NCBI GenBank assembly: GCA_019242065.1
Contig: JAFAWJ010000972.1
Location: forward strand, 1 to 6,049
DNA from: Chloroflexota bacterium
Lineage (GTDB): Bacteria; Chloroflexota; UBA6077; CF-72
Direction: 5' to 3'
DNA: 6,049 bases
Shown here: positions 1-4,383 of the stretch, one piece after another
Position numbering within the stretch: the stretch's first letter is position 1
Layout: each line of letters starts with the position of its first letter
Notes under the pieces: generated by a model
Told to the model about the DNA's origin: nothing
Seen by the model: the letters and a program-made list of their open reading frames with translations, nothing else
Database searches by the model: none
Position numbers and translations under genes: made by a program

Positions 1-198
1 GTCGCTGCGACTGGCAGTCGTCAATACTGGCGAGAAGTGGACGTTCAAAGCGTGGATTCCGCGCGACGACGACGCGGCGCGGAGGCGCGTGGCCCTGCGC
101 AGCCGGGTGGCATGCCAACGTGGGATCAGGCCGATATCGGCCAGCACATTTCAGGCCAGATCCCCGCCCCAGCGCCTGAACTCCAGCCGGCCCGCTAA
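1..198 (+). other. Possible 3' end of an unrecognised plus-strand gene (weak)
   Basis: The left edge is open in several frames and nothing in it is recognised. On the plus strand the frame starting at base 2 reads protein-like at first (LAVVNTGEKWTFKAWIPRDD) with mostly G/C third positions to about base 105. It then becomes arginine-rich and low in complexity. The frame starting at base 1 looks more protein-like from about base 106 (GGMPTWDQADIGQHISGQI) and ends at a TAA at 196-198. This could be a C-terminal coding end with a frameshift, a decayed gene, or non-coding DNA. A gene ending here would converge on the minus-strand operon, which would fit the hairpin between the two. The minus-strand frame through the same stretch is also open but very rich in Arg and Pro and does not resemble DUF58. 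Confidence 0.2.
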
Positions 199-224
199 CG
201 CGTACACGGGGGGTCGTCGCGGGA

Positions 225-248
225 GGGAGCGACCGCAGGGAGCGACCG
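225..248. repeat. Short tandem direct repeat, two 11-bp units
   Basis: The 11-mer GGGAGCGACCG occurs at 225-235 and again at 238-248, separated by CA, giving a 13-base period. It lies in the gene-free stretch after the moxR stop, and its second copy abuts a GC-rich hairpin. Only two copies are present and no function is evident. Confidence 0.5.
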
Positions 249-268
249 GCGGCGGGGGGCTGCCGTCG
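247..268. terminator. GC-rich hairpin after moxR, possible terminator
   Basis: CGGCGGC (247-253) can pair with GCCGTCG (262-268), a 7-bp stem with one G-U pair on the plus-strand transcript and an 8-base loop. It lies about 55 bases past the moxR stop codon, and about 50 bases past the TAA of the possible plus-strand gene, so it could end transcription from either side. No U-run follows on either strand, so it is not a canonical intrinsic terminator, and short GC-rich stems arise easily by chance here. Apart from this and the tandem repeat, bases 199-321 show nothing I recognise. Confidence 0.3.
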
Positions 269-321
269 CCCGACCCGTTGCGTCAGCACCCAGCCGTGCA
301 TGCGCGAACTCGCACCAACAA

Positions 322-1290
322 TCAGCGAGGAACAGGCACAGACCCCAGTACGCGGTGGATCACGTCATCCGGCCGCAGACCGTCCAGTTCGGCTTCGGGC
401 TTCAGCACCACGCGGTGGCGCAAGACGGGAGCGGCCACGGCTTTGACGTCGTCAGGAGTCACGTAGTCGCGGCCGCTGAAGGCGGCCATGGCTTTGCTGG
501 CATGCAGCAAGCCCAGCGCGCCGCGCACGCTGGCGCCGTATTCCACCTCGGGGGCGCTGCGCGTCGCGCGACCGATGGCCACCAGGTAGTCGGTCACCGA
601 GTCGTCGACCTTCATAGCAGCGACCTGCGCGCGGAGGTCCAGCACCGTTGCCAGGTCGACTACCGGTGCCAGCCCCGCCCCCGACAGATCGGTGACCTGC
701 AGGCCAGCGTGGTGGCGCTGGACGACGCCCCGCTCCGCCTCGGCAGTGCCATACTCGACCAGCACTTTGAACAGAAAACGGTCCAGCTGCGCCTCGGGCA
801 GCGGATACGTGCCTTCAAACTCCACCGGATTCTGGGTGGCGACCACCAGGAACACCGGTGGCAGCGGCATCCGCTTACCCTCGACCGTCACCTGGTGCTC
901 CTCCATCGCCTCCAGCAGGGCGGACTGGGTCTTGGCCGGAGCGCGGTTGACTTCGTCGGCAACCACCACGTTGGCGAAGATCGGCCCGGGGCGGAAGGTG
1001 AACGTGGCGGACTGGAGGTGGAACACACTGGTGCCGAGGATGTCCGAGGGCATCAGGTCCGGCGTGAACTGGATGCGGTGGAAGCGCTCGACACTGGTGT
1101 CGTCGGCGGTGCCGAGCAGGGCCGCGAGGCAGCGGGCCATGAGAGTCTTGGCGGTACCGGGCACGCCTTCGACCAGCACGTTGCCGCCGACCAGCAGCGC
1201 GATGAGCAGCAAGCCGAACGGCTCGTCAAGGTCGACCAGCACGCCGCGGCTGCGGGCCAGCGCGGCCGCGTGAAATTCGGCGGGGGTCAT
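322..1290 (-). CDS. MoxR-family AAA+ ATPase
   Basis: A 322-residue cytoplasmic AAA+ ATPase of the MoxR family, full length for the group. MoxR ATPases act as chaperone-like remodelers, usually with a VWA-domain partner, in maturation of enzymes or envelope complexes. Visible motifs: Walker A GVPGTAKT (42-49), Walker B VVVADE (108-113) followed by VNRAPAKTQ, sensor 1 ATQNP (151-155), the LDRFLFK arginine-finger region (R171), and a sensor-2 helix GASVRG (252-257, R256). The last is usually GASPR in the family, so Val replaces Pro here. The C-terminal lid follows (about 210-322) with a YVTPDDV motif (276-282). The ATG at 1290 overlaps the DUF4350 stop as ATGA, pointing to translational coupling. 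It is the last gene of the operon, and the DUF58 gene expected directly after it is absent. The symbol is left blank because MoxR subfamilies cannot be separated by eye. Confidence 0.96.
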   Translation of the reverse strand: MTPAEFHAAALARSRGVLVDLDEPFGLLLIALLVGGNVLVEGVPGTAKTLMARCLAALLGTADDTSVERFHRIQFTPDLMPSDILGTSVFHLQSATFTFRPGPIFANVVVADEVNRAPAKTQSALLEAMEEHQVTVEGKRMPLPPVFLVVATQNPVEFEGTYPLPEAQLDRFLFKVLVEYGTAEAERGVVQRHHAGLQVTDLSGAGLAPVVDLATVLDLRAQVAAMKVDDSVTDYLVAIGRATRSAPEVEYGASVRGALGLLHASKAMAAFSGRDYVTPDDVKAVAAPVLRHRVVLKPEAELDGLRPDDVIHRVLGSVPVPR

Positions 1291-2351
1291 CGGCTGTTCT
1301 CGATCGCGGCCACGGCGGTGACCAGCTCACCTTCCGTGCGCGCGGTCTCGACCTGGGCCAGGGCTGCGTTGAGGTGGGCGGCGCGATCGGCGGGCAGCGT
1401 GCCGCGCGCGAGCGTGCGCGCGTAGTGCCGGCTCAGCGTCTCGCGCACCACGGCCAGCTGGCCTGCGCGACGGTACAGGTTGGCCAGCATCTGGACGTGC
1501 TCGTACATGGTGCGCGGCGAGTCGGCCGCCGAGCGCAGGTACACCGGCGGACCCAGGCGCCGGCCGGCCAGCAACAGAAACACGAACGTCAGCACCGCGG
1601 CGTACAGGATCGCCCGGCCGGTGGATGTCTGGAACAGGAGCTGGGCCATGGTGGGCGCCGCGGCGCTGCTCGAGGCAAAGCCGGAGCGGTCGATCTCGTC
1701 CAGGGCCACCGACTGGCCCGCGGTAATCGCCGGCGAGACGACCTGGCGGAAGACGAAGCGGGCGGTCGCGTCGTCCGCGAGGCCCGCGTTGGTGAAGGGC
1801 TCGGGCGAGGCGACCACGATCAGATTCCCCTGGCGATACGGCATCTGCATCGCCACCCAGTCGCCGTTATCGCGCACCAGGAGTGGCTCGGCGCCGTCGG
1901 CGCTGGAGTGCAAGCGATAGCGACTCGGGAAGGACAGGGTGAGGCCGTCGGGCGAGGTGGCCGTCCCCGACGGGGCGCTCAGCGGCTCGACGTCCGCGCC
2001 CAGGGCGCGAGCGGAGACCAGCCACTGGAGGGAGTCGCCGGCCAGGACGATGGTGCCGCCGCGGTCGGCGAGGGCGTCGAGCGCGGCGGTGGTGGGCTGA
2101 TCGAGGATGGCGGGCGGCTCGACGATCATGACGGTCGAGACGCCAGGGTCGATGGCGGTGTCGGTCAGGCGCTGGGGCTGAGCGCCCAGGCCGCCGAGCC
2201 AGTCGTACAGGGCCAGAGTGCCGTCGGGCTGCGCCGAGCCGCTGCTGCCGGGTGGCAGCTGGGCCTGCTCGGTGAGGAGGCGCAAGCCACCAATCAGGAT
2301 GGCCGCCACGGCGATACCCAGCAGCAGCATGCTCGAGCGAATGCGGCTCAC
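1287..2351 (-). CDS. DUF4350 domain membrane protein
   Basis: A 354-residue membrane-anchored protein of the DUF4350 family, regularly encoded beside MoxR and DUF4129 genes. Its molecular role is unknown. From a GTG at 2351 the protein starts MSRIRSS and runs directly into transmembrane segment 1 (about 8-24). An extracytoplasmic domain follows, with the family pattern GTLALYDWLGGLG (about 44-56), VMIVEPP (about 74-80) and GGTIVLAGD (about 98-106). This has the look of a Rossmann-like/GATase-type fold, which is an inference. Segment 2 is near 247-262 (ILYAAVLTFVFLLLAG). A cytoplasmic tail follows with the family-typical SPRTMYEHVQMLANLYRRAG (about 278-297). An in-frame GTG at 2378 would add nine residues. 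I prefer 2351 because it makes a GTGA overlap with a preceding 66-codon frame and places the membrane segment right at the N-terminus. No candidate start has a clear Shine-Dalgarno sequence. The stop overlaps moxR as ATGA. Confidence 0.88.
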   Translation of the reverse strand: MSRIRSSMLLLGIAVAAILIGGLRLLTEQAQLPPGSSGSAQPDGTLALYDWLGGLGAQPQRLTDTAIDPGVSTVMIVEPPAILDQPTTAALDALADRGGTIVLAGDSLQWLVSARALGADVEPLSAPSGTATSPDGLTLSFPSRYRLHSSADGAEPLLVRDNGDWVAMQMPYRQGNLIVVASPEPFTNAGLADDATARFVFRQVVSPAITAGQSVALDEIDRSGFASSSAAAPTMAQLLFQTSTGRAILYAAVLTFVFLLLAGRRLGPPVYLRSAADSPRTMYEHVQMLANLYRRAGQLAVVRETLSRHYARTLARGTLPADRAAHLNAALAQVETARTEGELVTAVAAIENSR

Positions 2352-2548
2352 CGCGGCACCCGGGCGCAGGTGCCGCACGCCACGGGGCGTGGACGCCGGC
2401 CGCTCTGGTCCTGGCGAAGCGTGCTCCCTCGTGGGTCACCTGTCACTGCTATCGCCACCGCCGTGTCCGCTGTCGCCTGCACGCCGCCGCCCGCGCTCGC
2501 ATTCATCCGCGTCTGAGCGTAATCACGAACCGTCACACGGACCGTCAC
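2348..2548 (-). CDS. Possible small ORF (66 codons) coupled to DUF4350
   Basis: An open frame begins at GTG 2548 inside the CGTCA repeat array (MTVRVTVRDYAQTRMNASAG...) and ends with a TGA at 2348-2350, overlapping the preferred DUF4350 start as GTGA. ATG 2506 is an alternative start. Third positions are mostly G or C, but the bias is similar in nearby non-coding frames, so it proves little. No domain, membrane segment or ribosome binding site is recognised. The main support is the overlap, which matches the stop/start overlaps at glgX-anmK and DUF4350-moxR. It may be a leader whose translation opens the DUF4350 start, or a chance frame. Confidence 0.25.
   Translation of the reverse strand: MTVRVTVRDYAQTRMNASAGGGVQATADTAVAIAVTGDPRGSTLRQDQSGRRPRPVACGTCARVPR
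2353..2400 (-). promoter_or_regulatory. Two mutually exclusive hairpins before the DUF4350 start
   Basis: In plus-strand coordinates, GCGGCAC (2353-2359) and GTGCCGC (2370-2376) form a perfect 7-bp inverted repeat with a 10-base loop. On the transcript it ends one base before the GTG at 2351 and would bury the ribosome-binding region. An upstream structure competes with it: CACGCC (2376-2381) pairs with GGCGTG (2386-2391) around a 4-base loop, and GCCG (2372-2375) with CGGC (2397-2400) extends it after a 5-base bulge. The two share bases 2372-2376, so only one can form at a time. This is the geometry of a sequestor and anti-sequestor. The region is very GC-rich and chance pairing is a real possibility. 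Confidence 0.3.
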
Positions 2549-2621
2549 GCCGGAACGAAAAAAGCGTCACGCGGGCCCAAAAAGCGTCATGCGGACGTCA
2601 CAATTCGGAAACTTCGCGTCA
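2531..2621. promoter_or_regulatory. Helically phased CGTCA repeat array, candidate operator
   Basis: CGTCA occurs exactly at 2531, 2543, 2565, 2585, 2596 and 2617 (TGACG on the transcribed minus strand). Spacings are 12, 22, 20, 11 and 21 bases, all near one or two turns of B-DNA. A weaker copy, AATCACGAAC, sits at 2521. Four copies extend to about 12 bases around CGTCACGCGGAC: CGTCACACGGAC (2531), CGTCACGCCGGA (2543), CGTCACGCGGGC (2565) and CGTCATGCGGAC (2585). The copy at 2565 lies in the odd palindrome GCGTCACGC (2564-2572). Same-face direct repeats with roughly 11-base units are typical of sites bound by winged-helix response regulators of the OmpR/PhoB type. No specific regulator can be named from this window. 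Confidence 0.45.
2559..2594. repeat. 16-bp direct repeat with phased A-tracts
   Basis: AAAAAGCGTCACGCGG (2559-2574) recurs as AAAAAGCGTCATGCGG (2579-2594) with one mismatch and a 20-base period. Each unit opens with an A-tract (six A at 2558-2563, five at 2579-2583) about two helical turns apart, which favours intrinsic DNA curvature. GGGCCC (2573-2578) lies between the tracts. The units contain the third and fourth CGTCA elements. Confidence 0.7.
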
Positions 2622-2682
2622 ATTGACCCGCCAGCCAGGCGTTACTGGAGAGCCACGCCGTGTAGTCAGCACCAGAGTTCAT
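2587..2682 (-). CDS. Possible 31-residue ORF coupled to DUF4129
   Basis: An ATG at 2682 overlaps the DUF4129 stop as ATGA and opens a frame of 31 codons (MNSGADYTAWLSSNAWLAGQ...). It ends at TGA 2587-2589, which is itself part of a TGACG repeat element. The first 20 codons have mostly C/G third positions; the rest do not. No domain is recognised. It may be the remnant of an original ATGA junction with DUF4350, now cut by inserted sequence, or a coupled micropeptide, or chance. The stop/start overlap is the only strong point. Confidence 0.25.
   Translation of the reverse strand: MNSGADYTAWLSSNAWLAGQLTRSFRIVTSA
2618..2627. promoter_or_regulatory. 10-bp perfect palindrome GTCAATTGAC
   Basis: GTCAATTGAC at 2618-2627 is a perfect 10-bp palindrome and includes most of the sixth CGTCA element, so TGAC faces outward on both strands. 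It lies about 52 bases after the DUF4129 stop. It could be a dimeric protein site at the edge of the array. A single palindrome of this length is weak evidence alone. Confidence 0.25.
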
Positions 2683-3320
2683 GCGGCGCCGGCTTCCAGT
2701 ACTGACTGGCGCACCTGCTCGGCGCGAGCGCTGAACTTCCTGAAGGTCTCGTCCGCAACGGGCGAATGGCCGTAGCGCACGCGCTCGTAGCCGTCCACCA
2801 GCTCCGTGAAGCTGTCGCCCAGCGCCGGATGCCGCTGCTTCAGCCGCTCGGCGTGCTCGCGATTGGTCAGGTTCGTCTCGACATGCAGCACCGCCCGCTC
2901 GTCGAGCGCATACAGCGCCGACAAATACGCCAGCCGCGTCGCCTCAGCCAGCTGCCCGGCGGCGGCGAGCTGTTGCGCCGAGCGCCACAGCTGGTCAGAG
3001 CGTTCGCGCCGCTCGGCGAGACTCGCGGTATGCAACTGCGCCTCGCGCACCACCGACAGGCGTACCGTTCGCACGAGATAGCTTACGGTCAGAACCAGCA
3101 CGGCGGCGCTCACGACCAGCACCGAGACGCCGATCGACCCCTGGCGGCCATTGACGGTATCCAGGACCAGCTGGCCAAGCTGCGCCAGCAGACTCCACAC
3201 CAGATCGAACACCGGGCCGAGCAGCTGCTGCCACCACGGGACCGAACGATCGACTTGGAACTGGGGTTGCGCCAGAATCGCGTGCAGCTGGGCGAGCGCC
3301 CGGCCTTCGTCTTCACCCAT
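2679..3320 (-). CDS. DUF4129 domain membrane protein
   Basis: A 213-residue membrane protein with a C-terminal DUF4129 domain, a family found in MoxR clusters and at the C-terminus of some transglutaminase-like membrane proteins. Its biochemical role is unknown. The N-terminal 60 residues look amphipathic (WWQQLLGPVFDLVWSLL, 29-45). One clear transmembrane segment spans about 62-84. The cytoplasmic-type helical domain (about 105-200) carries the family signature: LWRSAQQLAAAGQLAEATRL (111-130), YLSALYALDERAVL (132-145), TNREHAERL (152-160) and YERVRYGHSPV (178-188). The ATG at 3320 overlaps the end of the upstream membrane-protein gene by 8 bases, so the two are probably co-translated. There is no strong Shine-Dalgarno sequence. 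Unlike the other junctions, the next gene (DUF4350) starts more than 300 bases later. Confidence 0.9.
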   Translation of the reverse strand: MGEDEGRALAQLHAILAQPQFQVDRSVPWWQQLLGPVFDLVWSLLAQLGQLVLDTVNGRQGSIGVSVLVVSAAVLVLTVSYLVRTVRLSVVREAQLHTASLAERRERSDQLWRSAQQLAAAGQLAEATRLAYLSALYALDERAVLHVETNLTNREHAERLKQRHPALGDSFTELVDGYERVRYGHSPVADETFRKFSARAEQVRQSVLEAGAA

Positions 3321-4365
3321 CAGTCGGCGTGGGCGAGCTGACGGTTGTTTCCGACTCGAGGCGGCTCAGGCGTTCGGCCAGGTCGGTGCCTTCGCGCCGG
3401 TTGCGGAGGTCGACGAACACCATCGCGTAGACGATCGAGGCCATACTGGCGAACAGCACCTGCGCCACGACGCCGACGGCCGTACCGGCCGCCAGCTCCG
3501 GACCGCTCGGCTCGAGCTCGCCGCGCAACGCGGCGCTGATCCGAATTGGCAGTTGCACGATCAACGCCGGCGCCGACTGCAGGACGCTGACAATCATGCC
3601 GGCGACAAACAGGATCGCCACGACGCGAAACCAGTGCCGATTCACCAGTTGCATGCTGCGCCGCAGCGCACCGATCGGACCTTGCCGTTCGAGTACGGCG
3701 GCGCACAGGTACATCGACCAGATGCCGCCAAAATAGATTGGTAAGCCAAAGGGCGTGGTGATAATGATCAGCCACTTGAGCCAGGCGGTGCGGGCTCGCG
3801 GCTGAAACGCCCAGATCACGCCGCCAGCGAGCGCGGCCAGAATGGCGATCAGGCTGACAGGCACCGCCACGACGAACAGGACGAAGATCAGGGTCGCCAG
3901 GATGACCAGCACGACCATCGCCAACCCGTACACCAGGCCGGCCAGTAGCGCCGGCAGGTAGCGACGCAGCGTCCGAGCCAGGATCCTGCCGAGCTTCGGC
4001 TCCACCGCGTGCACGTACTCGTCGGTGGTCACGACGATGGCCGACGTCCAGGCCAGGAAGAACAGCGCCGAGACGACATAGATCAGCACGAACGCGGCGG
4101 CGAAGCCTTTGAACGACGTCAGGTCGGGTTGGACGCCGGCTTCGATCTGGCCGATCGCGGCGGTGGTGCTGAGTGCGCCGCTGGCGGTCACCAGGACTGT
4201 GATCACCCCAGGCGGCAGCAGCCACACGGCGCTGACCATCGCGAAGACGGCCCAGTGGCGACGGAACAGGCCGATGCTCTCGTCGAGGAGGTCGCCAAAG
4301 GAGAGCACGCGCCGATAGCGCGGTTCGAGCTGGCGTTCTGGTTCACCTTGAGCCGAAGTCAGCAC
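3313..4365 (-). CDS. Polytopic membrane protein, GDPD-membrane-domain type
   Basis: A 350-residue integral membrane protein resembling proteins named 'glycerophosphoryl diester phosphodiesterase membrane domain-containing'. The catalytic phosphodiesterase domain of that name is absent, so enzymatic activity is not implied. The N-terminal family motif LSFGDLLDESIGLFRRHW (21-38) precedes about six or seven hydrophobic segments, near 39-62, 89-112, 137-160, 161-187, 198-225, 246-270 and 293-318. The AAVLERQGPIGALRRSMQLV stretch (222-241) and the terminal FVDLRNRREGTDL (317-329) are typical of the family. Members often precede DUF4129, DUF4350 and MoxR genes, as here, and may anchor or scaffold that system, which is inference. 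The GTG at 4365 is the only workable start: an in-frame TGA lies a short way upstream and no ATG comes before residue 43. It begins 10 bases after the anmK stop, without a clear ribosome binding site. Confidence 0.85.
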   Translation of the reverse strand: MLTSAQGEPERQLEPRYRRVLSFGDLLDESIGLFRRHWAVFAMVSAVWLLPPGVITVLVTASGALSTTAAIGQIEAGVQPDLTSFKGFAAAFVLIYVVSALFFLAWTSAIVVTTDEYVHAVEPKLGRILARTLRRYLPALLAGLVYGLAMVVLVILATLIFVLFVVAVPVSLIAILAALAGGVIWAFQPRARTAWLKWLIIITTPFGLPIYFGGIWSMYLCAAVLERQGPIGALRRSMQLVNRHWFRVVAILFVAGMIVSVLQSAPALIVQLPIRISAALRGELEPSGPELAAGTAVGVVAQVLFASMASIVYAMVFVDLRNRREGTDLAERLSRLESETTVSSPTPTDG

Positions 4366-4373
4366 GCGGATAG

Positions 4374-4383
4374 CGTCACACGG
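4374..4383. repeat. Isolated copy of the array decamer CGTCACACGG
   Basis: The exact 10-mer CGTCACACGG found at 2531-2540 in the array occurs again here, across the anmK stop codon and just upstream of the GTG of the membrane-protein gene. On the transcribed strand it reads CCGTGTGACG. A single 10-mer match in 6 kb of GC-rich DNA is only mildly unexpected, and it overlaps the anmK coding end, so it may be coincidence. Confidence 0.25.

Larger units (their letters stand above)
2352..2678. other. 327-base interruption between DUF4129 and DUF4350
   Basis: This stretch separates two genes that are usually adjacent in this cluster, while the other junctions in this operon overlap or lie 10 bases apart. 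It has no recognisable protein domain and no tRNA-like fold. It contains the CGTCA array (2531-2621), a 16-bp direct repeat with A-tracts, a 10-bp palindrome, two short frames with stop/start overlaps to the flanking genes, and overlapping hairpins before the DUF4350 start. Runs of A at 2558-2563 and 2579-2583 stand out against the GC-rich surroundings. I see no convincing sigma-70 promoter on the minus strand: TTGACG (2616-2621, read in reverse) has no good -10 at 16-18 bases. An internal promoter of another class remains possible. Confidence 0.6.

Noticed and set aside
89..466. 125-codon plus-strand frame overlapping the end of moxR
   Set aside because: It is rich in Arg, Ser and Pro, has no recognisable domain, and about 145 of its bases lie antisense to the certain moxR coding end.
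355..1425. 356-codon plus-strand frame opposite moxR
   Set aside because: It is the antisense shadow of moxR. The His/Gln/Arg-rich protein has no family features, while the minus strand has all AAA+ motifs.
1374..2516. 380-codon plus-strand frame opposite DUF4350
   Set aside because: It is a Gly/Arg/Gln-rich antisense shadow of a clear DUF4350 gene; long open antisense frames are expected at this GC content.
2558..2592. Intrinsic terminator made of GCGTGACGC followed by a T-run on the minus strand
   Set aside because: The palindrome has a one-base centre, so no hairpin can fold with a viable loop despite the T-run of six.
2521..2621. CRISPR array
   Set aside because: The repeat core is only 5 to 16 bases, copies diverge, and spacing of 11-22 bases is far too short for repeat-spacer units.
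2616..2660. Sigma-70-type promoter using TTGACG or TTGACC
   Set aside because: Neither strand has a convincing -10 hexamer 16-18 bases downstream of these -35-like hexamers.
3313..4365. Catalytic glycerophosphodiester phosphodiesterase
   Set aside because: Only the membrane-domain similarity is present. No catalytic GDPD domain is seen, so the enzyme name was not carried over.
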